This document shows, piece by piece, positions 1 through 10,104 of a stretch of DNA of 64,000 nucleotides (positions are counted from its first letter, which is position 1; every line of letters begins with the position of its first letter). The DNA is taken from the NCBI GenBank assembly GCA_047967505.1, contig CM106541.1; one strand, 5' to 3'. The position numbers and the translations under genes were made by a program. Under the pieces are notes generated by a model. That model was not told where the DNA came from. It ran no database searches and was given only the letters and a program-made list of their open reading frames with translations. The DNA is from Dipteris shenzhenensis. Taxonomy: Eukaryota; Polypodiophyta; Polypodiopsida; Gleicheniales.

Positions 1-1110
1 CGTTTTTTTATTTAATAAAAATAGCTCTATTTAACAAAAAAAAATCTCATTTCACATTTTAAATAAAAAATGTCGTAATTTACAAATTTCAAAAAAACAT
101 TAAAATGCATTATAAATTTTGAAATTTTTTATAATTTTCCTTATAAACTAAAATTTAATTAAATTCTACCAAAAAGAAAATGCTACATTAAAAAAACAGA
201 AATATAGAACTCCTAATTCAAAAATTTAAAAAAAATTTACAAATGCATTTCAAATTTATAAATATTTTATAATTATTAATATGAACGTTTTTTTAAAATA
301 CAATTTCATATAAAAAAGCTCTATTTTGAAAATACAATTTCATTTTCACATTTTAAATAAAAAATGTCGTAATTCATAAATTTCAAAAAAACATTATATT
401 GCATTTCAAATTTAGAAAATTTTTATTATTTCTCTTTTAACCTAAAATTTTTTATTATTTCTCTTTTAAATTCTACCAAAAAGAAAATGCTACATAAAAA
501 AAACAGAAATATTTAACATTTTCACATTTTTAATAAAAAATGCCTCATTAAACGTTTTTTAAATTTAAAAATTTCACATTTTAAATTATAAATGTCGTAA
601 TTTAAAAATTAAAAAATAAAATTTACAAATGCATTTCAAATTTAAAAATATTTTATAATTATTAATATGAACTTTTTTTATTTACTAAAAAAGGCTCTAT
701 TTAAAAAAAATAATTAATTTTCACATTTTAAATAAAAAATCTCGTAATTCATAAATTTAAGAAAAACATTAAAATGCATTTTATAATTTTTCTTATAAAC
801 TAAAATTTTAAATTACGTTTTTTAAAATTAAAATTTTCACATTTTAAATTATAAATGTCGTAATTTAAAAATTAAAAAAAAAATTTACAACTACATTTCA
901 AATTTATAAATATTTTATAATTAATAATATCAACGTTTATTTATTTACTAAAAAAAGCTCTATTTAAAAAAAAAATTTAATTTTCACATTTTAAATAAAA
1001 AATCCCGTAATTCATAAATTTCAGAAAAACATTAAAATGCATTTTATAATTTTTCTTTTAAACTAAAATTAAATCAAATTCTACATAAAAGAAAATGCTA
1101 CATAAAAGAA
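1..1110. repeat. AT-rich degenerate tandem repeat block
   Basis: Very AT-rich sequence built from recurring, diverged modules. The block ttcacattttaaataaaaaatg followed by a tcgtaatt stretch recurs near 51, 342, 573, 720, 836 and 978. A second module, attctaccaaaaagaaaatgctac, recurs near 170, 470 and (shortened) 1078. Spacing is irregular (about 115-290 bp), so this is a decayed satellite or repeatedly duplicated spacer rather than a clean tandem array. No coding potential is visible. Confidence 0.7.
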
Positions 1111-1232
1111 AATGCCAACCTGGACTCTCCCGCTCCTGCTCCGTCCATCTCCGTCGATGTCCGTTCATCGCTCTCCGTCGCTCACGCTCTTCCGTCGAAG
1201 TCCGGCAAATCCGAAATCGGTGAATGAGGCAG

Positions 1233-1923
1233 AGCTCGATCGAGGTATGCGGAATGAGGGGGGTCGCTCTCCTTTTATAATAAAAATTAGGGTTTACCTA
1301 CCTCGATCGAGGTATTCTTTCCATGCGCATGCATCCCGGCACATATACCTCGATCGAGGTATTGGCATGCCACGATACCTCGATCGAGGTATTCTTGACA
1401 TAACCATACATCTCGTTGGCATGCCACAATACCTCGATCGAGGTATTCTTGACATGACCATACATCTCTTTACATCTACCTCGATCGAGGTATTGCCATG
1501 CCACGATACCTCGATCGAGGTATTGTGACATGCCCATACATCTCGGTACATCCACGCCGATGGAGGTTTTGACATGCCACGATACCTCGATCGTGGTGTG
1601 TTGGCAGAAGCGGGATGCCAAGTCATGTGTCCACCATACCTCGATCGAGGTATGTCATCCGCCCTGTTGGCTGCCCTGTCGGATGGCACATACCTCGATC
1701 GAGGTATGCTGGACATGCCACGTGACCTCGATCGAGGTTGAGCTGGATTGCCACGATACCTCGAACGAGGTAGATGTGGCATGTATAGCTGGCTTGCCAG
1801 CAAGCCTCGATCGAGGTACAGGCTCGGTTCGGTGAAAAAGCTACGTACCTCGATCGAGGTATTGGCTAGGCTCGGTTGTGCTCATGTGTGATTTTCATTG
1901 GAGCTTATACCTCGATCGAGGTA
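1233..1923. repeat. Array of a 16-bp perfect palindrome, TACCTCGATCGAGGTA
   Basis: About 16 copies of TACCTCGATCGAGGTA or close variants lie in 690 bp. Starts are near 1233, 1299, 1346, 1376, 1430, 1477, 1507, 1545 (degenerate), 1583, 1637, 1691, 1724, 1757, 1804, 1846 and 1908. At least nine are perfect over all 16 bases. Spacings of 30, 47 and 54 bp recur, and the spacers share pieces such as gacatgcca and ccatacatctc, so composite units were duplicated while the palindrome stayed intact. Small open frames crossing the array on both strands only translate the repeat and are not genes. Function unknown; a dimeric-protein binding array or a hairpin-forming satellite are both possible. Confidence 0.9.
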
Positions 1924-1954
1924 TAGGAGACCGAAGCAAAACCTTTGTATTTTC

Positions 1955-1993
1955 ACTCGAGCGGGTGTCACACTCGAGCGGGTGTCACACTCA
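1955..1993. repeat. Short tandem repeat with a cactcgagcgggtgt core
   Basis: The unit cactcgagcgggtgtca is present twice in direct tandem, just downstream of the palindrome array, with a third partial match (cactcacccg) following. It carries its own CTCGAG core and lies only about 30 bp from the last 16-bp palindrome. Confidence 0.7.
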
Positions 1994-2037
1994 CCCGAAA
2001 GTGGTCCGGAAGTGGACACCCTTAGCTTGCTACCACC

Positions 2038-2468
2038 CACTAAGCTTATCTTAGTTGTTTGTCGCATACCACTTTTAGTTTTCTCCACTGACATTGCGAC
2101 TCGTATTCACAAGATTAGTGAGCTTTTTTTAACTCTCACAATCTGTGAAGGGATTTGATATTGTATGTATATTGATATTGTATTACGTTTTTATCTTCAT
2201 AAGTATGCTTAGAGTTTCTTATTCAGTTATATGGGTTTATTACACGAATTCTTTGCTAAGTTATTAGTATTTGCATTTTGTCTTTATTATCCTATGAGAT
2301 TTCGTTATTTAAGTGTATGTTTCTTTAATATAAAATTGTCTCTGAGCCTCTCCTTTTTTACTTTCATTTTTTAATTTAATTTAAGGTTGCTTTAATTATT
2401 ATTTCTTTCTTTATATGTATCTCTAGTTATTTATTTATCATTATTTATATATAAGTTTTTGTATTCAC

Positions 2469-2520
<52 letters not shown>

Positions 2521-3055
2521 ATATATATACATATACATATATATAAACTTATGAAACTCTCTGTAGCACCATGTAACTTCTTGAAATTTTAAATAAAAAC
2601 ATTTCATAACTATTTACCCTCCCTTTTTGCTTAATACTTCTTAGGAATTTAGTCAAATTTTCATGAAATTTATGATCATTTAATTAGTTTCCTTTTGTCA
2701 TGTAGTTTTGGTAATGGAAATTTTCTAAGGGTGTGGATTCCCCCCCCCCTTGTCTATTCCATTTTATTTAATTCTTAGATAATTATTTGGTTAAGGGTGT
2801 GGCCTAACCCCCCTTTTTAATTTGTTTCTCAAGTAATTTATGTACATTTTATTACCCTCACTATTTACTCCTCTCTCTTAAATAATCCTTTTTGTTGATC
2901 TTAAATCTTGTTAAATTTTTTGATAGTTTAAGAAGTTGTTTCACTTTCCTTCTAGAATCTAAAAAATTTGTTCAAATTCTTAGGTAAAGTGATAACAAGC
3001 CAAGGAATATAGGGATTACTTGTCTAGTCAAATTTAACTATATTGTTCTAACAAA
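2038..3055. repeat. Dispersed 1-kb repeat, copy 1 (uninterrupted)
   Basis: Nearly identical to 41154-42153 from the shared start cactaagcttatc to attgttctaacaaa. The differences I noticed are scattered substitutions, the length of the GT tract, and a segment of about 17 bp near 2161 that is absent from the other copy. Sequences to the left are unrelated. On the right this copy continues into tggttggtttgacc, whereas the second copy is interrupted by the CACTA element, so this copy serves as the empty site. No protein is recognisable. Confidence 0.85.
2472..2516. repeat. (GT)n microsatellite
   Basis: About 22 GT units flanked by AT-rich alternating purine-pyrimidine sequence. The matching tract in the second repeat copy is at 41575-41624. 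Confidence 0.95.
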
Positions 3056-3331
3056 TGGTTGGTTTGACCTTGGAGCTTGGACTACCTGACAGATTCAACA
3101 CTTTTTTAGCAATTTTTACTTTATGTACACCCACATATTAATACAATGTTTTATCCACTCTTATTTGAGCTTCGTGTGCCGTGTTGTTAAAAGGTATTAT
3201 TTTTTACACACACACACACACTTTTCTCAAAACAAATTTCACATGCACACGCACACATCTGCCTGACTCTAAACCCAAAACCACCACTTTGTTGAAGTTG
3301 GATAGATTTTGAAAATCACCATCAAGGGAAT

Positions 3332-3365
<34 letters not shown>

Positions 3366-3545
3366 TTTCTACACTCTTATACACATTCATGTAGTTATTG
3401 ACATTTAGATATTCACATTATCCCCATTTCCCCCCCCCCTCCTCTTACATCTCTTGTCTCTGCAAACCCCCCAATTAATCTCTACCCTAAATAAGCTCTA
3501 GTCAAAGCTATTTCCCTTCTTAATATATGTATATATGTATGTATG

Positions 3546-3578
<33 letters not shown>

Positions 3579-3641
3579 TAATCTCTCTCTCTCTCTCTCT
3601 CGCTCTCTCTTTTGCTCTCTCTCTCTCCTCCTCCCTTCCTG

Positions 3642-3701
<60 letters not shown>

Positions 3702-3708
3702 TACACAT
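3056..3708. repeat. Simple-sequence region: CA, TA and CT tracts
   Basis: Holds (CA)n at about 3209-3222 and 3332-3363, alternating TA at 3545-3578, and a long CT-rich tract at 3581-3698. The stretch at 3205-3330 (cacatgcacacgcac followed by aaaaccaccactttgttg) is closely similar to 27285-27400, so this spacer also belongs to a dispersed repeat. SLSL or RERE open frames across the CT tract are low-complexity artefacts. Confidence 0.9.
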
Positions 3709-4070
3709 TGTTGAGATATCGAGCTGATATGCCAGGGTGACGGTTGTGTATTTATGTCACTGACTTATTAGCTAAAGATGTGGTTGGTACACTGCCCATG
3801 AATAATAGCTGGATGACAGCTATTTTTATGTACTCTAGTTAGTGGCTCAGTTAGTATGCCACCTAGGTTAGCTGAGTTTGGTTTGAGACCTACATATAGG
3901 GTTCATCTATTCCTTTTTTATTGAGAGAGAGAGTTCTTTTGGCTTTTCACAACTAAGAAGAGAAAAACTATTTTCAGCCTCCACATTTGTGTGTATTCCC
4001 CCATTGTGTATGTGAGAAAGCTACAAGTGAGACTCCTTACCTCTCTCCCACTCTCTTCCTCCTCTCTTCA
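3709..4070 (+). repeat. Copia D 5' LTR
   Basis: Begins TGTTGAGATATCGAG and ends ...CTCTTCA (4070, or CACA at 4072) immediately before a primer-binding site, giving an LTR of about 362 bp. The 3' LTR is absent, so the left edge rests on the TG start and the sharp change from the CT tract; the bases just before it read cacat. Starting with TGTTG and ending in CA is typical of Copia LTRs. Confidence 0.7.
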
Positions 4071-4072
4071 CA

Positions 4073-4087
4073 TGGTATCAGAGCTCG
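4073..4087 (+). other. Primer-binding site of Copia D
   Basis: TGGTATCAGAGCTCG directly follows the LTR end. TGGTATCAGAGC is the standard plant Copia PBS, complementary to the 3' end of initiator methionine tRNA. It fixes the element on the + strand. Confidence 0.9.
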
Positions 4088-4619
4088 GTTTGTGGTAAGG
4101 AGCTCAAGGAAGCAAACCAAGTTCACAGTGTCTTGGTAAGAGGATCAATGTTGCTTTCCTTTTTTGAGTTTGGGAGTAAATCTTTGCAGGTAGCACAGCT
4201 AGAAAGTGCAAGAGTGCACTGTCTCAGATTTAGACACCCTTCGTGGTGCAGTGAGAGGGTAGCATATGCTATGGGTGAAGGCAAAGCCCTCGGTGACATT
4301 ATTTTTCTGATTTGAGGCCGTTTTGGGGCTCGTTTTGGTGGCGGAGGTTTTCTACAGGCACTCAAAAAAGTGCTCTATTTTGGCTGTGCAACCATTGTTC
4401 TGCAAGTCAGTGAAAAGTTGCCATACAAATTGCATCATATGCCTATATGCGCAGAGATATTGGGAGTGACAGAATCATTCTTATTGTCTATTGATGCAAA
4501 ATCGTCACTAGGAAGTGACTGTGTGGTCAAATACCACTTTCGTCAGTTTTGCAGATCTACCTTTGTGAGACAAAAGTTGTGTTTTTTGCAGTGATAGAAT
4601 ATTTTTGTAGTGTTTTGTA

Positions 4620-5029
4620 ATGGCGTCTGATGCTCTTTCATAGATAGTCACTAAAAAGCTTGACAAGAACAACTTCCAAGCATGGAAGTTTAGAATGATG
4701 AATTTCCTTAAGGGAAAAGGCTATTGGGAGTTCATTACTGGAGCTGAACAAGAACCAGTTATTCCTAATGTTCCCAATCAACAGGAGTTGCAGGCATTTA
4801 AAGGATGGCATGAGAGAGCCAGAAAAGTTATGTACTGGCTATCTATCAATATTTCAATTTCTATGATTGTGCATATTCAGGATGCAAGCACATCGAAGGA
4901 GGCGTAAAATGTACAGCACAAATATGCAAGCCATGAAAATGCAGCTCATGTGCAGAGAGAAAATATGAGCATCAATGACTACCACATGAAGGTGAAGAAG
5001 ATTGCAGATGCACTTGCTTCCATTGGGTC
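4620..5029 (+). pseudogene. gag: Copia D gag, N-terminal part
   Basis: The frame opens with ATG at 4620 and encodes a Copia Gag N-terminus: KKLDKNNFQAWKFRMMNFL, a Gag-type KLdgxNfxxWkxxm signature, followed by a helical stretch ending ADALASIGS. In-frame TAG (4641) and TAA (4905) break it. The remainder of the same frame resumes at 13830 after the inserted Copia A, restoring a continuous Gag-like sequence (VEDDDLVSVTLN follows). The 550-bp leader between the PBS and the ATG contains nothing recognisable. Non-functional. Confidence 0.82.
5025..5029. other. Target-site duplication GGGTC of Copia A (left copy)
   Basis: GGGTC lies directly left of the LTR that starts at 5030; the second copy is at 13825-13829 directly right of the other LTR. 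The Copia D gag frame reads across once one copy is discounted, confirming a 5-bp duplication typical of Copia integrase. Confidence 0.95.
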
Positions 5030-5210
5030 TGAGAGTGCTCTCAACGGAAGCAAGAACGGAAGAGGGAGAGAGAGCGAGAGAGAGAGACAGAGAGCCACAC
5101 AAGTTTTGGTGGGTGCAGAACCACCCTAATCTTCTTTTTCATTCATTTATATGTGTGTTTGAGTATTGTACATAACCGGGGTTAAGGCACAATGACCTTT
5201 AACCCCCACA
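5030..5210 (-). repeat. Copia A 3' LTR
   Basis: Plus-strand ends are TGAGAGTGCTCTC...CCCCCACA, so the sense LTR begins TGTGGGGG and ends CTCTCA. It contains a GA-rich stretch and an AT-rich part (atttatatgtg). Compared with 13644-13824 the only difference I see is caatgacc versus cagtgacc. Confidence 0.95.
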
Positions 5211-5226
5211 ACCTCCCACTTAAAGG
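5211..5226 (-). other. Polypurine tract of Copia A
   Basis: Sense-strand CCTTTAAGTGGGAGGT abuts the 3' LTR start. It is conserved at the same place in Copia B (29461) and Copia C (60408). Confidence 0.85.
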
Positions 5227-5263
5227 ACAATGTGCCTTTAAGGGAGAACAACCAGTGAGCATA

Positions 5264-7541
5264 CTATCCAATGCCCATCAATACACGACAATACTCAAAC
5301 TGCTGACTAGGTAGACTCTTCGTCAGCATATCTGCAGGGTTATCATCTGTATGAACCTTGACAAGCTCTATGCGCTTGTCCTCAAGTACCTCCCTGATGA
5401 AATGATACCTGACCTCAATGTGTTTGGTCTTTGCATGAAAGTCCAGATTCCGTGCTAGCTGAATAGCACTCATGGAATCACTATGCAATGTCGGTACACC
5501 TGTATGAATCCCCAAATCTCCCACTAGCCGATCAAGCCATATAGCCTCCTTGCAACCCTCTGTGGCTGCAACATACTCAGCCTCTGTGGTAGACAAAGCA
5601 ACGCACTTCTGTGCGCGAGACATCCACGACACTGCACCACCTGCAAAGGTGAACACATAACCAGAAGTGGATCTCCTACTATCCACATGCCCTGCATAGT
5701 GTGAATCTGTGTACCCAAGTACACGCATGTCTCCTTTACCAAAGCAAATGCACATCTCCTTGGTACCCTTCATGTACCTCATGATGCACTTAACTGCCTC
5801 CCAATGCCTCTTTCCTGGATTAGCCATATACCGGCTAACAACTCCCACTGCAAATGCAATGTCTGGTCTAGTAGCTATCATAGCATACATAAGACTCCCA
5901 ACTGCTGATGCATAAGGAACCTTGGCCATCATGGCCCTCTCCTCATCTGATTTGGGACTATCTATATGACTCAGTTTCACATATGGAGGCAATGGAGTAC
6001 TCACTGCCTTCCCCCCCTCCATATTGAAACGCTGCAATACTTTTGTAACATACTCTTTTTGTGAAAGCCAAAGGAGTTTCCTACTCCGATCACGCGTGAT
6101 GCGCATACCAAGAATATGACCTGCAAGTCCCAAATCCTTCATATCAAAGGCCTCATGCAACTTGGCCTTTAAAGCATCTAGCTCATAAGTATTCTTGCTA
6201 GCCAATAGCATATCATCCACATATAGTGCCAGGATTATCAGGCTATTATCCTTAGCCCTTTTAGTGTAGAGGCAGTGATCAATTTCATGCCTTCTAAAAC
6301 CCTGGGACCGAATGAAAGCATCAAACTTCTGATACCATTCTCTAGGTGCTTGCTTAAGACCATAGAGACTTTTCTTCAGCTTGCAAACTAAATGCTCTTT
6401 GCCCTTTTCTTCAAAGCCTTCCGGCTGCACCATGTAAATTTCCTCATGCAAATCCCCATGCAAGAAAGCTGTCTTGACATCCATTTGCATAAGCTCCATA
6501 TCCTCTGATGCCACTAGTCCAAGCATGCATCTAAGTGTGGTCATCTTCACAACCGGGGAGAATATCTCATCAAAGTCCACACCCTTCTCTTGCTTGAACC
6601 CTTTAGCAACCAAACGGGCCTTGTACCTAGGCACATCATCACCTGTGACCTTCATTTTGTAGACCCATTTACATGGCAATGCTTTCTTTCCATGTGGCAA
6701 AGAAACCAAGTCCCAAGTCTTATTCTTCATAAGTGAACTCATCTCTGATTGCATAGCATACTTCCACTTGCGTTGATCCTCACGCATCATAGCCTCTCTA
6801 TAGCAAGAAGGCTCCCCACAATCAGTAAGCATCACATAGTCTACCCCTGGAACAAACCTATCAGGCAGTCTAGACACTCTAGATGATCTTCTCAAGGGCA
6901 TTTCAGCTTGCTGTCCCACTTGCATATCAGCCACATTTGGCTCATCATTTCCACCAATAGATGATCCATCATCTACCCTTGATTGTATACCTGTGGGAGT
7001 ACTTGGTTGTACCATTTCTTGCACATTTGGTGCATGGATAGCTTGCTGTCTATCAACATAGGCAGGTGGATTCACATCCTGGAAAGTGATTCTCCTCATT
7101 TCCACATCCCTCATGGGTGCCTTATGCATCTTCTTCTCATTGAAGACCACATCATGGCTGCGTATGATCTTCTTTGCTTCTGGATCCCAGAGACGATAGC
7201 CCATCTCTCCACTTTCACCATAACCTAGAAAGATGCATTTCCTAGACTTAGGATCTAGCTTCTTTCGAAGCTCTTTTGGCACATGTGCATATGCCTCACA
7301 CCCAAATGTACGCAAATGAGAGTAAGAGGGCTTCTTGCCACTCCATGCCTCTTCAGGAATACCACCATCCAAACTCTTACTAGGTGATCTATTGATCACT
7401 GTAGTCTTCATTGCCTCAGCCCAAAAACCACCAGAAAGACTTGCATTGGAAAGCATGCATTGCAACCTTTCTTGAATGGTACGGTTCATCTTTTCTGCAA
7501 CTGGATTTTGCTCTGGAGTACGAGGGGATGTAAGCTCCCTC
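5264..7541 (-). CDS. pol: Copia A pol, C-terminal part: integrase end, RT and RNase H
   Basis: A continuous open frame of about 760 residues. It starts within the integrase core (LTSPRTPEQNPVAEKMNRTI, then NASLSGGFWAEAM), continues through the integrase C-terminus (FGCEAYAHVPKELRKKLDPK, FLGYGESGEMGYRLWDP) and a linker rich in R and S. The Copia RT follows (KWVYKMKVTGDDVPRYKARL, DVKTAFLHGDL, catalytic ALYVDDML), then RNase H (GYTDSHYAGHVDSRRSTSGY, STTEAEYVA, SMSAIQLARN, KHIEVRYHFIRE) and a stop at 5264. The RT YVDD motif and the RNase H acidic residues are intact. The N-terminal integrase half lies beyond the nested element at 10436-11186, so the protein cannot be made as a whole. Confidence 0.95.
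7537..7541. other. Target-site duplication CCCTC of the nested element (left copy)
   Basis: CCCTC directly precedes the LTR at 7542 and recurs at 10431-10435 directly after the other LTR. Comparison with the uninterrupted integrase of Copia B (near 34320) shows the host sequence has one copy at this place. Confidence 0.95.
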
Positions 7542-7867
7542 TGACAAAACATGCGTGCCTCAGGATCTATGGAGCACTCTAAGGTGGATGGAACCTGTGT
7601 GGAAACATGATGAAGAGAGTGCTCATGACATGTATCTCAAGTCAATTAGGTTCCAAGATAGATTAGCTTGGACTCATAAAGAGAATCTTGAGATAGTGCA
7701 AAGTGCTTGATTGATATTACTTCAAATGAACCTCCCTTTTATAGGTGAGGGTACTTACATCCATTTTGCTTGCTCACATGTGGGATATGTCCTACATGCC
7801 ATGTGGCAGCTTACCCTTTGCTCATACCTTTGCTCTACATGTGCTTATGGCACCATATCTCTCAACA
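7542..7867 (-). repeat. Nested element 3' LTR
   Basis: A 326-bp copy identical by eye to 10105-10430. In sense orientation it begins TGTTGAGAGATATGG. It directly follows the CCCTC duplication on the left. Confidence 0.95.
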
Positions 7868-8060
7868 CCTCCCCTTGGTGCCATAATCCTTTGGCTACTG
7901 CAAGGTGGTCAGATGTGAGTTATAAATCCATCACCTCCCCTTAGTGCATGCATGCTACTTAAGGTGGTCAAGTGTGGCTTTTACATGTCAATACCTCCCC
8001 TGGGTGCTTTCATAGCTACTCTCAGGTGGTCAGGTTTGATTACAAAACATAGGCAAGGTT
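7868..8060 (-). repeat. Three tandem PPT-containing units of about 60-66 bp
   Basis: Plus-strand units begin at 7868 (cctccccttggtgc), 7934 (cctccccttagtgc) and 7994 (cctcccctgggtgc). Each continues to a gctact-N-aggtggtcag end. In sense orientation each unit therefore carries a purine tract like AAGGGGAGG, but only the one at 7868 abuts the LTR. The same three units occur in opposite orientation at about 17140-17323. Confidence 0.85.
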
Positions 8061-10090
8061 GGCAAGGTTTTTGCTTTTCAATACATTCCATTGATGTCAC
8101 CTTTTCGCTCATGGCTTGTGGCTTGATGATGACTCGTTTGCTTCTTTGTTTGGTGTAGCTACCTGCATGATGCTTTGTTCTTCCATGTGCCTTAATGCTT
8201 TGTGTGGATGCCATGCTTCGGGCTATGGTCATCTCATACACTTGTGCTTTTGGCATGCTTATGACAATGATGTGTGCATTCATGCTTTGCTTTTCCATTT
8301 GTTGCAAAGGTCTTACCAATTGATTTCTTTCAATATTGGCAGTGTCTAATTGCATACAATGATTCTGATCTAACAGGCGCGTAGAGCTCGAAAAGACGAT
8401 CACTTTTCCTTTTTGGAGCATGTCCAAATTCTTCCTGGATTGCAAGTTATGGCTTGTTGAAGCTTTTGTGAAGAAGAGGGGCCTTTGATGATGTGCCACA
8501 GGGATTCACATGCTGAATTCCATACTGTGCTTAACAAGAGGCTGTGTGCTTAGAAGGCACTGCTGATTGTGCATGCTGATGTGGCTTAACTAGCTCTAAC
8601 TGTAACTTAACCATGGTCTGTTAAGTTGACCATACTCTTATCTGCCACGTGGCAAAATTTCAACCAAAGCATTAATTTAACCTAGAATTAACCACGGTCT
8701 GCCACGTGTCTCTTTGGAGACTGAGGGATAAGGTCGTTTGCTCTGCCGGTGGCGCGCTGTGGACGAAGGAGGTCGAATGGAGTCGAGGGAGCTTGGAGCA
8801 TTGTTGAAGAAGCCGTTGAAGTGAGCTGGAGAGCATCCTATGCTGGAGGTTTGTGGCTTGAGGCTTGTGGAGAAGCCATAAAGGGTTTGACACAACCATG
8901 CTGGAGTGGGAGAGTCGTCTGAGGCGAGTCGTCTGTGGAGGCCGTAGACCAACGATGCTACTGCTCGAGGATGTAGATGGCGCTGGTAGCACTGCTGTGA
9001 AGCTTATAGGAGGCTAGGAGCTTGTTTGGCATTGGATGATGTTCAAAGCGGTTCGCAGAATACGTTCAGGCAACAGACGCCAGCAAAGAGCGAGCTCGAT
9101 GAAGTGGGTCGTCGTCCCTTACAAATGAAAGAAGGCCAGGCAAAATCTTAAAGTATGCTAGGATGCCGGTTTGATGAGGGAAGGCGTTGTAGGAGCGGTG
9201 GTGTAGAGCCGTCTTAGCCGCTCGAAGGCTAGTGGAGTTGCGGGAGCTCGACTTTCACATTCGCGGTGGCAGCTGGGCTGCTGAAGCGCAGTTGATTGCT
9301 TTGTTAACAGATGTTGTTGCAGGAGACCATCTCGTTGCACAACCGGTTGACGGAGGAGGCGCCTTCATCTAATAGTCGCTGCTGTTGTAGATGCAGCTGT
9401 AGAGCTTTGTGAGCTACAGGTGAGCCGTCGTAGTAGCTTAGCTTCTAGTGGCTTGCAGTTGCCATCAGGTGCAACGGCTGCTGGTAGGCACTGCTGTAGA
9501 GCAAAGACAAGGTTGAGGCGGTCAAGATGATGGGTTGGCACTAATCGAGGAGCCACTGGAGTGCTGAATTGCTAAAGCTTTCGCTGGAGTTAGGAGCTTG
9601 GAGGTCGTAGGCTACGTAGGAGGCGCAAGAGCCTTGTGTGAACGTCGACTTCTGTTTTCAGCCACTCAATCACCTTCATTGGATTCGTGGAGCTGCCCAA
9701 ACTTTTCGTGGAGTCCTTTCTTCACTGGCTACTGTAGTTGCGTAGGTCGATGAAGCCGAATTTTCTCAACACTCTCAACAAACTGAACAATCACAGAGTC
9801 TCTTTCTCACAAGCTCTCTCTAAGAAGAAAAAGAAGAAGAAGAAGAAGTTCTCACAGATCTATCTCACAAAATAGATCTCTAAAAGGAACTCTCTCTCTC
9901 TCTCTCTCATCAAGAATGACGGAAATATCTCATAGCAATGAACGGAATTTTCATTCAATGGACGGAATTCTCTCAATCTAAAAAAAAACTAAAAACTAAT
10001 CTAGGAGAACTCATGAGTTCCTAAGGCATGCCTACAACTAATCTACGAATGGGAGCAATCCTAATGAGCTAAACTAGGAGAGCTAAACCT
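8061..10090 (-). other. Interior of the nested element, no recognised gene
   Basis: Only short, unrelated open frames occur here. The part at about 8060-8560 is the reverse complement of the fragment at 16690-17110. The part at 8950-9650 is rich in ctg/gtag-type triplets, and 9820-9915 holds an (aga)n/(ct)n stretch near the element's 5' end. It appears to be non-coding cargo needed only for size and packaging, or captured DNA of unknown origin. Confidence 0.6.
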
Positions 10091-10104
10091 ATGCTCTGAT
10101 ACCA
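10091..10104 (-). other. Primer-binding site of the nested element
   Basis: Plus-strand atgctctgatacca directly left of the LTR at 10105; the - strand reads TGGTATCAGAGCAT, complementary to initiator Met tRNA. It shares this priming tRNA with Copia A and D. Confidence 0.92.

Noticed and set aside
1112-1835. Several open frames (up to 169 residues) repeating YLDRGI, IPRSRY or TSIEV on both strands
   Set aside because: They are translations of the 16-bp palindrome array, present in several frames on both strands, and follow the repeat rather than codon structure.
1233-1923. CRISPR-like array of short repeats with spacers
   Set aside because: Spacers are themselves related, spacing is irregular, repeats are perfect palindromes and the DNA is plant nuclear; no cas genes.
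3520-3727. RERERE/SLSLSL proteins
   Set aside because: Low-complexity translation of the CT/GA tract.
10091-10104. tRNA-Met gene pieces at the sites with TGGTATCAGAGC
   Set aside because: Each is a 12-17-bp primer-binding site next to an LTR; no cloverleaf or internal promoter boxes follow.
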